64,000 nt of DNA from Hypoxylon rubiginosum (taxonomy: Eukaryota > Ascomycota > Sordariomycetes > Xylariales > Hypoxylaceae). Positions 12,201-23,096 of the stretch are shown here, piece by piece; position 1 is the first letter of the stretch; each line of letters begins with the position of its first letter. Under the pieces are notes generated by a model, which worked only from the letters and a program-made list of their open reading frames with translations, ran no database searches and was not told the origin of the DNA. The stretch covers positions 744,001 through 808,000 of the forward strand of contig CADCXA010000037.1 in the NCBI GenBank assembly GCA_902806565.1, written 5' to 3'. Made by a program: the position numbers and the translations under genes.

Positions 12201-13099
12201 TGACGACAATCTGGGTTGGCGGCCCCGGGCCGATAGAGGTAGCAGGATCGTACGGGTATGGCTTAAGGGTATAGGGAGTCTGGCGTAATCTCGCCTTTGG
12301 CAGGTGGAAATCGACATTGATGTAATCAAGCCAGCTACCTTTAGACAGGCGAGGATCCGGAGGGGGGACGTCATCTTCCTATTCAACGAAATTAGCCATA
12401 TATTCAGACAGGTCAGATGACGCCCCCCCTCAACAGGTATAATATTGTATTGCGTCGGATCGTTTTACGTACCAGGCCGATATTTTTATACTTGGGCTTC
12501 ATTGTTTTCTTTTCGCTCGAAGACAAGCTCTGGTCGGTGGAAGGATCGTGTATACACTTAGTCCCCTTTATAAGGAGGTTGGGGTCTCGAGCTGGGGGGC
12601 GCCCAGCGACACCGGGAACACTAGAGGAGGGCTTCGTAGCCGCTGTAGAACTCGGTTTATCATATCTGGTGGTAGCAGACTGCATAGCGGAGGAGCGCTG
12701 CTTTGCGGGTTGCATAACTGCAGGGTGTGGGGGCGAGCCCATGGTGGTAAGAGGTGTGAGGTTGCTGTTGGAAGCGCGCGAAGAGGCATTCATAGCAGCG
12801 GATGAGTTGAAAGTGGTGAAGACAGACGAAGCAGTGCTCGCGTGGGAGCTCGCGGAGCCAACGCCATTCAAGATATCTCCTTGTAAAGACTCGGTATCAT
12901 CTATCGGGGGATGTGCGGCATCAGATAACGATGAATCGTACTTGGCGCCATCGCGGCGAGCAGGTGCTTCTGTCTTGGAATCATTGTCGGCGGATTCTGA
13001 TGTCTTGGTTGACTTCTCTCGTTCCCGTTCATTAGCCTTATCTCTAGCGGCGCGAGGAGCATTTGGGAAGAACTCCTTATAACCCGCGCTAGGAGCCAT
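9218..13099 (-). CDS. SET1: SET1: histone H3 lysine-4 methyltransferase (COMPASS catalytic subunit)
   Basis: Set1 mono-, di- and trimethylates H3K4 in the COMPASS complex. Exons (minus strand) are 12473-13099, 9387-12378 and 9218-9321 (1240 residues); introns are 94 and 65 nt. The ATG at 13099 starts [15 protein letters not shown], like other filamentous-fungal Set1 N-termini. Domains in order: Ser/Thr-rich N-terminus; RRM (about 263-355); Set1 RNA-binding domain (about 441-517, from PYIFVSH); acidic/basic linker; N-SET region with [11 protein letters not shown]; and SET (about 1096-1222) with [18 protein letters not shown] and LTYDY. The post-SET cysteines CLCGTAAC are followed by KGFLN at the end. 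The last 35 residues, including the second half of the SET active site, lie in the final 104-nt exon. No key residue is missing. Confidence 0.97.
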
Positions 13100-15057
13100 G
13101 ATTAGGATGGTCGAAGTTTTGGGCTTCGACTATCCATCGACCATCATATTCCCAACCCGGATCGAATCAATGATACCATTCATGTATTGAAGTTGGGCTT
13201 ATGCAGAGGCATAGGCGACAGATAGGTATTGTGGTTGGGAGTTGGAAGTGGATAGAGCAATGTGGATGTGGAAGGGCGAGCGTAGGCGTTAGGATACGCG
13301 AAATTGCTGCGTCCACGCGACAGGATCGGAGATCTGACGTGTGGGACTTTTCTCTTTCAAAGAGACCAAGGCAAAAAGTGCCTTGGACGTAGAGGTCGGT
13401 AAAAGCAGGCAGGAAGGTTGAAAAAGGTGCCAATACGGTCGCATGAAGATGCGAAACGTACGCCGGGGGGTTTTGTGCCCGCGAGGCCAAATCTATACCT
13501 TGTGGTCGAAGGTGGGCGGAAGACGGAGAAAATGGCAGAGGCTGATGTCGAAAAGTTGAATTGAGTCGATGAGCAAAGCGCCAAAGCGCCAAAGCCAGAT
13601 TCTCATTTCAGGGATGGGGCTAAAAAGTCCGGGGGCAGGAGCCACAACTTACAAGGAGGTCTGGGAGGTTTGTATGCGCCACATTTTCTATTTTCTATCT
13701 TCTAGGTACCTACTCTCTTTTCTCTTTCCATCTTAGTGTACTACAGTTAGGACACACCGTTGGCTTTAGGTACCATACGGTACCTAAACTACATACATAC
13801 CTAAACTAAGCCCATACTGGCAGACTGGCCATGCTCATCCCTGTAATTTTGGCCCTCTCGCACTTCCTCATCCAGTCAACTTCAACTGCAGTGTGGCACG
13901 CAAATGGCATTTTGGCTTATTGAGAGCATCTGCATCTAACAATTGCGTCGCCTGTACCTTTTTTTTTTCACCTGCTTATTTATGGTGTCGCATGCACTAC
14001 AACGTCACCGCCATTTGCCATTTGTCCTTTTTCGTTAGGAGGTGTCAACAAGAGGGAGTGACAGCAAGTCGATTCGGCTTTAACCGCCAGTTCTAGAACT
14101 ACCTGAAGCAACTCCTTTTTATTTTATTTTTTTAAACCCTACCTCTTTTTATAGCCAGGTACACCGTACATGCTCCTGATGCTGTTGTATAGATTTTCAC
14201 TCCTTGCATTCAGGGGCTATGACAACCTCACCCGAAACCAGGACATACTCCAAAAATACTTCACGACTCCAGTATTAAATTGGCTCGACAGGTACTCTAC
14301 CTATGCAGGTGTTCATTGTCTTGTCATGTCAATGCTGACAGACGCATCCAGTCTAGGTAGTTTCACGAGTACATATAGCGCAGATTGGACTACCCGATAA
14401 TTTCATGTTGCATCAGGTACAAAGGAGACCAGACTCGAGCCTTAGACTTGGCAATAAGACACTTGTAACAAAAGAAGTCGTGCTCTTTTTCACTGCCATC
14501 GAACATCCACGTCAGCTACGCCAACGGCCAAAGTACTCGAGGTGCCATCCGCAGCGTGGCTCAGCTGCTTTATCATGTTAGGCCTCACGACGGGAACACC
14601 GAAAGCCTAGAAGATTCATTTGGAGGCCTGGCTTCAAAGTAGTATATGTCTACCAGATACATATACATATAGGTGTAGATATGTAGATATGTTTTGAGAG
14701 TCGGTAAAACCTTGGGTGCAACATACATAATAGATCTATACATACCTCTATAAGGTACCTACATGTAGGTAGCCAGCACGATACATTTTCATATAAATGA
14801 TTGTGGTTAGGCTAAGCCAATGGAAATAAATGTCTTCCCTCACACTATAGATGTGAGAGCATGTATATAATTATACTGGGTTGAAGGTATCTTTATTACT
14901 ATAACGCCAGGTTCACTCAAGTGAATTATCAATGAAGGTTTTTAATAATAGCGAAATGTAGGTACGCTTTCATCCCATAATGAAATCTAATATGAACACC
15001 CAACCTCCGGCCGAATGTTTCCACCACCAACGCCAATTCACACTAAAATGAGACAAT
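13100..15057. other. Intergenic region upstream of SET1
   Basis: About 2 kb between the SET1 start and the 3' end of the securin candidate. It is AT-rich in its second half, with clusters of TACCTA/AGGTACCT words near 13700-13800 and 14690-14775. Open frames here (e.g. 13167-13592) have no family resemblance. It probably contains the SET1 promoter and leader. Confidence 0.55.
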
Positions 15058-16499
15058 TCAATCCATGAGCTTCAACTCAAATTCTTCCTCCTCATCGGTG
15101 CATGGCATACTGCCAGCGAGGAGGTCAAAATCCTCCTCGTCGTCCTCATACTCGGGGTTGAAGATGGATAGAAACGGGACTCTCTCCTTCCACTCCTGAT
15201 CCTCTGTAGCAGCTGAGACTTGCTTGTGTGCGAATCGTGCGGGTGTGATGGTTTTGTCCGAGTCATTTGACAATGTTGAATCGCTTCGAGTAAAGCCAGT
15301 CGTTGACCTAGGTCTGCCAGTATTCATGGTCCCCTGAGCAAGCATCGATGCGGTAGATCTACCCTTAGTATAGCCAATCGTGGTTCTCGAGTTGGCTTCA
15401 ATCTCCATGGATGTCTTTCTCGGGATAGCCTGACCCTGTGCGCTAGGTTGTCGTCTGAAACTGGGTATCTGGAAGGACGCAGCCCTCCTATGTGCGGCTG
15501 GATTAGCAGCGGTAGGTCTAGCTGCTTTTCGCTCCAATGATTTCGTCGTCTCGCTCATAGAGAGAGCGTCGGCAGCCTTCTTAGATCTAAGAGTGGACGG
15601 AGCTCTAGTCATTGTCGGTCTCTTCGTGTTGGCGTTTAGGTTGGATGAGACCTTGGCTTTCTTCTTGTCGGTATCTAACTCATCCTGAATATTCCATTCA
15701 AAATTCTCAATGTCCTCCTTAATTCGCTTGTCACCTTCCTCCAAGGCCCTTCTGGTCTTCTCTCGCAACTCTCTGTCTGCTAGAGGGACGCCGTGCTCAT
15801 CTACAGGGTTGAAGTAGTAGTCGTAGTAACCCTTAAACAAATTCTCGCGCTTCAGGGCGTCGAGATTAAGTGCGCCATTAGGAAAGACATCCGACTCGTA
15901 CGGGGTATCTTTAGGTCTTGGAGGACAATACTCGATTTCCTCTTCGCTCAACGGATCCGTCTCTTCGGCATGGACTTCCAGTTTGTGTACCTCGGCTTGT
16001 GCATGTTTCTGTTTGGGGCGAGTGGTAGTCGGTGCTTTGAAATGAGATTTCTCGATTTCGCGAACAGCACTCTTGACAGTGACAGTTTGTTGACCTTTGG
16101 CCTTTGCGTTTGTGGTCTTGTCACCGAGGGGTGCTCTACTACGTGGTCCTATTGCGTTCAATTAGCATTGCCGTCCTCCGCATCATCTAGTAGCAAATAT
16201 AAACTATTGCATTGCGTACCTGAGGGTGTAGTGAGATTGGACTTGGTTACACTCTTTCCTCCTTTGGAGGTTAGAGCATTCTCATTGCCCTTCGATCTGC
16301 CACCGAGGATGCTCTTTGCACCTCCGGCAGCATGCGCCGCATTCTCGTCATTCAGGGGAACTTTGAGAGGTGTGTTTGCAAATCGGCCTCCTGGGGTCTT
16401 AGGTTGAAGCTGGCGCTTGACTTGACCCTGTTGTTGCTTCAGGGCGGCGCCATTTTGATGGCTAAAGGCCAAGTTCTCTTGGTCTCGAGCAGCCAACAT
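15058..16499 (-). CDS. Candidate securin (Cut2/Pds1-like separase inhibitor)
   Basis: Securin binds and inhibits separase until APC/C-driven destruction at anaphase. Exons are 16220-16499 and 15058-16148 (456 residues, 71-nt intron). The N-terminus is basic, disordered and degron-like: KSILGG (62-67) followed by a KEN-like NENA (72-75), and RAPLGDKTTN (98-107), an RxxL destruction-box core. EIEYCPP follows at 164-170, the place and pattern of the DIEYMPP separase-binding pseudosubstrate segment of fission yeast Cut2. The middle is Ser/Arg/Lys-rich, and the tail is strongly acidic (EEEEFELKLMD). The order of these short motifs matches Cut2, but they are weak evidence alone. Alternative: another APC/C substrate. 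The gene diverges from tropomyosin across 781 bp. Confidence 0.65.
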
Positions 16500-17280
16500 T
16501 GGAGGCAGACTTTAGGTATGCAAGATCGACGTTCAGGGAGATCGATAGTTCGTGGTATCGCAATTGGTGTATGTTTAAGTCTACCTAGGTTGAGGAGATA
16601 TATCTCCCCATTAGCATAGGTTGGTATCCTGGCAATGGATAAAAATTGGATGTCGAAATTGTCAAATCGAAAAGCGAATCGTACGCGTCAGTTGCTAGGA
16701 GAAAAGGTATCGAAAGTACTTTGGTATTTAGATTTGTTTTCTCTTGTTGCCTTGCAATTTCTCGACGGAATGGTCGCTTGAATGTTGTTCTAACTCTATT
16801 TGGACTTGACGGCAGTTGCCAAAGCAACTAGAATAAAGTTACTTGGGTACAATAGCCCCTCTGTTTTCCTTCATGATCGCACCGTACGCATATTGCTCCT
16901 ATTGCTGCGTTGATACAGTGACCAACACACCCAAATTTCCCACGTCAGGTCCACTTAGTCCACCTGTGACCGAGCTGTCCACACTGTGCGCCCAAAACAA
17001 ATCTTGAGACGGGTCCCCTATCCCCTATCGGTCCTCCCAAGGGCCTGAGGAAGGCGGGGCAATCTGGTACCAACCCACGCTCACCATAACGAAATTCCAC
17101 GCCTATCCATCTGGTTATTAGTCCATCACTCATTCAATACAAGTCCCTTCCTTTATTCTCTTCCAACCTCCAGTCTGCATTCGTTGCCTACTTCATCCAG
17201 CACACATTCCATTTGCTTCACTGTCTATTTCCACCAGTCTTCCTGTCTTCCACCCCTTAGCTTTCCATCCACAGCCCAAA
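16500..17280. promoter_or_regulatory. Shared upstream region, securin candidate / tropomyosin
   Basis: 781 bp separating two divergent starts, so it must hold both promoters. A pyrimidine-rich tract (about 17150-17275) lies just before the tropomyosin ATG, as is common ahead of highly expressed fungal genes. No specific site was assigned. Confidence 0.5.
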
Positions 17281-18025
17281 ATGGCGGACCGCATTAGAGA
17301 GGTGAGTCGATTTGCATCCAGTTACCCCTAACCCCACCATCGTCGGAATGCGCGATCTTCGACAGCGTAGGGGCCAGCTGTAGAGCAGCTCTAGAGTCGA
17401 GCAGCGAACACTACAGAGCATATCACTTCATATCTACATCACAATCTATACACCATGATATTAACATCGATCTTCCTTTTTAGAAAATGAACCAGCTCCG
17501 CCTGGATGCTGAGGAGTCCGCTTCCAAAGTCGAAGAGTTGCAGGCTAAGGTCAAGGCTCTCGAGCAGGAGAACCTCGCTAAGGAGCAAGAGATCACATCC
17601 CTCTCCCACAAGAACGGCCTCCTCGAGACCGAGAACGAGAAGTTGGACACCAACATCAAAGACTTGAAGAAGACTGCCGACGAGGGCCAGCAACATGGTA
17701 CGCACAACGAAACCCTCCAGCGAAGACTTCAGCTGCTTGAAGAGGAAGCAGAGGAAGCCGACAAGACTCTTCGAGAGACGAATGAAAAGTAAGTTACAAA
17801 CTGTGCCTCTATACATAGCTACGTACAAAGAAACCTGGGTCTAACGCATGACTACTTTCTAGGCTCCGCCAAACTGACGTAAAAGCCGGTCACTTCGAGC
17901 GCAAGGTACAGGCACTAGAGAGCGAGCGAGACAACTGGGAGACCAAGTACGAGGAGATGAGCGAGAAGTACAAGAAGCTCCAGAAGGAGCTGGAGGACCT
18001 CCAGACCGATATTGGCAACATCTGA
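17281..18025 (+). CDS. Tropomyosin
   Basis: Coiled-coil protein that dimerises head-to-tail along formin-made actin filaments and supports polarised growth and cytokinesis. Exons are 17281-17301, 17484-17788 and 17863-18025 (162 residues). The first exon encodes only MADRIRE; exon 2 continues KMNQLRLDAEE, giving the classic fungal tropomyosin start. Heptads run through the whole chain, with no globular segment, and the end is LEDLQTDIGNI. Length matches the roughly 161-residue fungal short form. The 182-nt first intron is long for this window, a common feature of strongly expressed fungal genes. Codon use is biased to C- and G-ending codons. Confidence 0.96.
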
Positions 18026-18310
18026 TCCCCGTATTACGTTCGTCGAACCCGGTGTCGCGCGATGTGAGGGCTGTGCCTTGGAGGCTGCGGGTTCCTCTCC
18101 TTTCTTTACCAACTTTGGCACTATGTCAACCTACGTTGGGTGTTTAGTTGATCGACCGACTCTACCACCCTCCTCTCGATAGACGGAAATGCCACGCTGG
18201 TAATTGATGGAGGACACGAGTGAGATGCGCGCGAGGGCATGTTTATTCTGTGGTGGACTTATAAATGGTATTTGCCAGGGCAAACCTTTTTGAGACGATT
18301 AGAGAATGCA

Positions 18311-19044
18311 CTAATCAACCTTCGGTTTCTTTTTATCCTTGGCTGCCTTCTGTTTCCTTCGGGTCACTTGTCTTTCCGACTTAGTCTCGTATCTGAACTT
18401 TGGCTTCTTATGTTTCGGCGGCCTATTCTTCTCCTTACCCACTGGAGGAGGTCGAGCACCATCCTTTCCCGCAGTCTCTTCGTTCTCGTCGCTAGAGTCT
18501 TCCGGTTTAGAACTTGTCAACCCGTCCTTAGACACGTTAACCGATTCAACCGTGACTGTCGTATAGCGCTCTTCATCAATGTATTCTTCCTCGTGATCAA
18601 CGGGCGCGAGAGCGGGCGTGTCTTGGAAACCTCCCCATTCTCCCGTCCCCTCCTCGTCCGAGGCTTCTTCTTCTCCGCCCACATAGCCAGCTTCTTCTGC
18701 CTGTTTTAGAATCGCATTGACGGCTTGGACATGCTCTTCAACATCCCTTTTTCGACCATCTCGTAGCTGTAGAATTGCCGGTTAGTTAGAGACCAGAAAT
18801 TACTTTCCACGGTACTAAAGCGTAGCCATACCCGCTTCCTGAGCTCGATCTTCTCCTCTCTAGCCTTTTTCGCTGCCTGCTCTTGGGCGTTTTTGGTCCT
18901 CTGTAATTTTCGCTTGTGGAATCCCGTCAGGTAATCGGCACGGGAGTCGTTGTCGAACTTGATCTCTTCAACCGAGTGCTGAAACTTTCGCTTCTTGGGC
19001 GGAGGAGGAAGCAGGCCCTTCTTAGCTCGCGGGCGCGCAAACAT
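18311..19044 (-). CDS. RRP17: RRP17: nucleolar ribosome-biogenesis protein (Nop25/NOL12 family)
   Basis: Rrp17/NOL12 is a nucleolar protein needed for 5'-end processing of 5.8S and 25S rRNA in 60S assembly. Exons are 18832-19044 and 18311-18766 (222 residues, 65-nt intron with CTAACTAAC branch point and CTACAG). The N-terminus has PPPPKKRKF, then the family core FDNDSRADYLTGFHKRK and a long basic helix. The junction ELRKR/LRDGRKRDVEEHV restores the conserved continuation. The acidic middle and the lysine-rich tail (KDKKKPKVD) are typical of nucleolar proteins. It starts 437 bp from the divergent BIG1 gene. Confidence 0.9.
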
Positions 19045-19481
19045 GTTGTTGGTATTTACTCGGAAATAGAAAATCGAAGGGGACGTTTATATAACCTTCA
19101 AAGTTCAAGAAATTTCTGCGACCATAGAAGCGCTTCTGAGGTGGCCAATCTTTTTGATATGAAGACCCGTTCGATGAATTATGTCGGTCGGGAACGGGAC
19201 AATTGCTAGGTAAATTTTAGCACTAACAAGGCCCCGTCCGTGCGCCACCAGCCTTCTAAGGTTGCAGCGGGTTCAGGGATGCTGCAGGGCTTACAGGACG
19301 CTGTAGCTGTACTATGTATGTAGCATCTGATAGGCCGGTATTTACCGCGTACTTCCTCGCTTGGCAAGTCAGACGTCAACTTCGCAAGGGCTTCAGCCTT
19401 CCGAGCTCAACTCCCGTTCTCCATCCAGCAACTCGTCATCCTACCAAACAAGTATTTTTGCAAGACAATTTCGCCGGCACA
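19045..19481. promoter_or_regulatory. Shared upstream region, RRP17 / BIG1
   Basis: 437 bp between divergent starts; it must serve both genes. No named site could be assigned by eye. Confidence 0.45.
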
Positions 19482-20470
19482 ATGCGTCTCCTATCGACAG
19501 CGGCAGCGCTGGCAGCTTGTTGCGCTTCCACGCAAGCGTTCTCAGACACCTCCCCTTTCATCCTGTGGTCGACAGCCAAGTACGCAACCTTGGGTTTTAA
19601 TGTCCAGTTCTCTCACGTAGGACGCAGCTAATCTTAATATCATCAACCAGACTAGAAGATCCGTCCACGTCGGGCCAAATACAATCGATGGGAGAAGTCC
19701 ATTCGTCCATTGAGAAACTTCTTGCGGATTGCCCAACTGAACGATACCTCATCGTGTCACAACCGAATGTCCATGCCGGCGACCTGCTGTCGAATGCCGT
19801 GGTACCGAACCTCGATCGCTCGGTGCGCAAGGCTCAGTTTTTGCACACAGTCGCCGAGGTAGCCGGACAGCTGGACACAAAGACTATTGAGACATACATT
19901 CGAAAAGCGTGCGAGAAACCGTTCATCGACGAGCTCGACCTTACTCCCCTCCCATCGGTCAATGGCGCCGAGACGCTCAAGGAGAACGGTAACACGGTTT
20001 CCATATCGCCTCTCCTGAGGACATATTGCTAACGAAAGAGATATAGACGACGAGCTCGGTATGGTTCTGGAACAGTTCGAGAGAGAGGGTTCCTACACGG
20101 TCATCTACGCCGGTAGCCAACGCGAGGCACCCAAGACCTACACGGCTGATTTCCAGGAGGCTGTGCACACTGAACTCAAGCGGTCGTTACATGGGTTTCA
20201 ACAGAGGGCAGACAACAGTACTCGTAACCTGCCTTTATTCGAGAAATATCAGTACTTCAGTCCAGGTAAGTCCAACCGCTGCTAACCTACTCTTCCGTCG
20301 AGGGAATCCTGTATATTAACATGTAAGCAGGTATCTTCATGGCTTTAGTCACTCTAGTCGTCCTCATGTCTATTCTATACGCCGGTATCTCCGCAGTAGC
20401 TAGCCTTGAGGTCCCATACGGTGCGTTTGATAAAGAGATGGGACCTGCGGCGCAAAAGAAGCAGCAGTAG
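19482..20470 (+). CDS. BIG1: BIG1: ER membrane protein for beta-1,6-glucan synthesis
   Basis: Big1 is a type I ER membrane protein needed for cell-wall beta-1,6-glucan. Exons are 19482-19579, 19651-19988, 20047-20265 and 20331-20470 (264 residues); introns of 71, 58 and 65 nt have good GT-AG signals. The signal peptide is about residues 1-19 (ending TQAFS). The lumenal domain starts DTSPFILWSTAK, the hallmark opening shared with Voa1/Ac45-type proteins. One membrane segment near the C-terminus (GIFMALVTLVVLMSILYAGI) is followed by the conserved tail YGAFDKEMGPAAQKK. The tail favours Big1 over the V-ATPase assembly factor Voa1, which shares the fold. Confidence 0.88.
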
Positions 20471-20890
20471 GCTGGAGAATTGAGGTCAAGTTGGGAGATG
20501 TATCAGTGCTGTAATCCGGGCAGTGTGTACGATTTTGGGTCACTGGAGTCTAGGTAACGGATAAGCACAGAAGCTGAATGAGGCTTCATCGCACGGCATC
20601 ATCTTATCAAACGGAAGGAGACTGTAGATATATGCAACTAGAATTGACCACGGCTTTTTCCTTTTCCCTCCAACTCGAGACTTTTCCCGCCCGCCGTGCC
20701 CATGCATAAATCTCATGTCGCCAGAATAGCAAGTAAGTCTGCGCGGCTCGATTCAACTCCTGAACGCCTTTACAAGTCTCAAGGAGGTGCTCATGCCCAT
20801 CCTCCTTTCCTCCGGTTCGTCTGGGGTAATAAGTGGTGGCATCATCGTTTTCAACCTATCTCCTCCCATGGACCTAAGAACTCATCCCAT
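20471..20890. other. Gene-free stretch between convergent BIG1 and TRM112
   Basis: 420 bp of 3' flanks. I see nothing beyond probable UTRs. Confidence 0.5.
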
Positions 20891-21391
20891 TCATACCAAG
20901 TGACTCGGCAGAAGGAAGTTGGCGATGCCCTCTCGGACGGCGTACTCGTGGCCGCAGTTGGCGCACACGAGCTTGCCTTCCATGATCTGCGTCTCCATGA
21001 GCAGGTTGTGCAGGTCCTTGAGCGTCTTCTCGTCACCCTGCAGGTCCTCTATGGACGGGGGCTGCGGCGGCAGAGCTGGGAAGCCGAGCTATGAAATTTT
21101 TTCTTAGTATTCCCGTCCGTGTAATCATTATGATTTGGAAGAAGAAAGAGCAGCAAATTCAGTCCCGCTCTCTATTTCATCTGATCTCAGGGGTGAGATA
21201 CATACCTCCGTGGCTGTAGTGGACAGCGCCGTCCAGTCGATGCGGGGCAGCAAATTTATCAGGAGCTGGGCGTTCACCTCGATGTCGTCCTGCACGAGCT
21301 CTGCATCCTTGGGATGTAGCGGGTAGGAATTCGACGAGCTTTTACACGCCTTGACGGCGCACGTCAGGAAATTAAGGCTTAGGACCTTCAT
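20891..21391 (-). CDS. TRM112: TRM112: activator of tRNA, rRNA and eRF1 methyltransferases
   Basis: Trm112 is the small zinc-binding partner that stabilises Trm9, Trm11, Mtq2 and Bud23. Exons are 21206-21391 and 20891-21088 (127 residues, 117-nt intron). The start MKVLSLNFLTCAVKAC is canonical, with zinc ligands Cys11 and Cys16. PLHPKDAELVQDDIE follows. The second pair is C104-A-N-C107 in the C-terminal CANCGHEYAVREGIANF segment, and the end LLPSHLV is diagnostic. An upstream in-frame extension exists, but the internal ATG at 21391 is the family start. Length is normal. Confidence 0.96.
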
Positions 21392-21617
21392 CTTGGCTTG
21401 GATTTGTGGTGTTCGCAAAGTTAAAGATTTTTTTCCTAAGAAATTCTTCCTCAAAATTTTTAGACGCCCCAAAAAGTTCAGTATAAGTCACACGTGATAG
21501 AACCAGCGCAACAACAAGCAATCGAAATCGTTTCACGTATGATTTAATTAAATAAAATAGCAGATAAGATCACGACGCATCATTTATTTTAATTTGAGAC
21601 CTCTATATACTCGCATT

Positions 21618-22637
21618 TCATGCCATCGACTTCTCATATGCTATATCCTCTAGCTCGTCTTTCTTCTTAGACAGGCGCAGGTAGAACGCAATTGCAGCCA
21701 CGATAACACCAAACATAAGAGCCTTTTGGAAGACAGACCAACCGGCAGAAGGGGCGGTCGTCTCAACGAACGGGTTCTCCTCTTCGTTCGAGTATCCCGA
21801 GGCCCATTCGGATTGTCCGTATGTACCTGGAAAGGCGTGGTAGACGTATCAGTAAGAAAGACGGCCGAGGGAGTTGTATGTTTATAGCTCAACGTGGATA
21901 CCTTCCGGCGGCACCTCCAGCTCTCCGCTCTTGGCAACCTTCACGACCTGCTCCGGCTTGTCGCCAGGCTTAGTCTTGGCGTTCTCGATCTTCTGTACTA
22001 TATCAAAGCCCTCGAGAACCTCGCCAAATACAACGTGCTTGCCGTCCAACCACCTGTTTCACTATTAGTCCCTATCCATATTATCGATTTATTGCCAGGA
22101 TCGAAGAGGAGGTTCTTACCCGGTGACAACGGTGGTAATGAAGAACTGGGAGCCATTGGTATCCTTGCCAGAGTTCGCCATGGACAAAAGACCGGGCTTG
22201 GAGTGCTTAAGCTTGAAGTTCTCATCGGGGAACTTCTCGCCGTAGACTAACAAGGTAAATGATTAGCATTCCTCCGCAACAGCACGAGCTGTGTGGCATT
22301 ACTACTTACTGGACTTGCCACCAGTACCATCGCCCTTGGTGAAGTCACCGCCCTGGATCATGAAGGACCTGATGACTCGGTGGAAAGTAGATCCCTCGTA
22401 ACCAAAGCCGTTCTCGCCAGTAGCTAGAGCTCGGAAGTTCTCAGCGGTCTTGGGTACGGTCTTGCCGTAGAGACCCATAACAATGCGACCGATGGGCTCG
22501 TCGCCGTGTGTGATATCGAAGTAGACCTTGTGGGTGATCTTAGGTCCCTTGGTAGCAGCAGCCGTCTGGGAGAAGCAGATGACGCTTAGACCCGCGACCA
22601 GCAGGGCGCTGACGAAAAGTCGACGAAGGTTGAACAT
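21618..22637 (-). CDS. cypB: Cyclophilin B: secretory-pathway peptidyl-prolyl isomerase
   Basis: Cyclophilin-type prolyl isomerase assisting folding in the ER. Exons are 22310-22637, 22120-22246, 21902-22053 and 21618-21826 (271 residues). A signal peptide (about 1-27) precedes the domain beginning KVYFDI. Catalytic and ligand residues are present: [23 protein letters not shown] and [10 protein letters not shown]. After VPPEG the spliced form has an acidic linker, one membrane helix ([15 protein letters not shown]) and a basic cytosolic tail. If the last intron (21827-21901) is kept, the frame instead ends GIHVEL and stops at 21882, giving a 208-residue soluble form with an HDEL-like tail. 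Which form dominates cannot be told from DNA. Confidence 0.93.
21827..21901 (-). other. Possible retained intron giving an HVEL-ended cyclophilin
   Basis: 75-nt intron with donor GTATCC, branch TACTGAT and acceptor TTCCAG. Reading through it adds G-I-H-V-E-L and a TAA, exactly where an ER-retrieval tetrapeptide would sit. The donor is weaker than the other three in this gene (GTATCC against GTAAGT, GTAAGA and so on). Confidence 0.5.
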
Positions 22638-23096
22638 GATGAATGGTAGCTTTATGACCAGTCAAACAAGAACAGAAAGAGGACTGAGCGATTGCGACCG
22701 TGGAAGAATTGGACCTATTTCTAGGTAAGTCGATGGGAGAAAGGAAATAAAAAGGAGAAGGGGGGGATGGAAAGGACACACAAGCTCAATTCAAGCGACG
22801 TTTCAACCTGTAAGAGCTGTAGCAGAAAGTCCAGACCCCTGAAACGCAATACCCGACACCTGCAAACAAACGCTACGGCATACAGCCTGCAGGCGGTTGA
22901 ATGCGGGGTCCACTACGCTAGCCTTACTGTACCTGTATGTCATCTCCTTGGTCCAAATTGACGATTAGCTAATGGCCAGTGCGCTGTAATCAATTAGACC
23001 GTTCACCAAGTCTTTTTTTATCACTTCAAGCCTCGAGAAGCAAATATCGTAGCCTCACCTACCAGCACCAGCGCCCTTGTGCTCATATCGCCCAAT
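22638..23096. promoter_or_regulatory. Shared upstream region, cyclophilin B / uS13m
   Basis: 459 bp between divergent starts, so both promoters lie here. No unfolded-protein-response element could be assigned with confidence. Confidence 0.45.

Noticed and set aside
18239..18709. 156-residue plus-strand frame opposite RRP17
   Set aside because: Antisense shadow; RRP17 is a complete spliced gene here.
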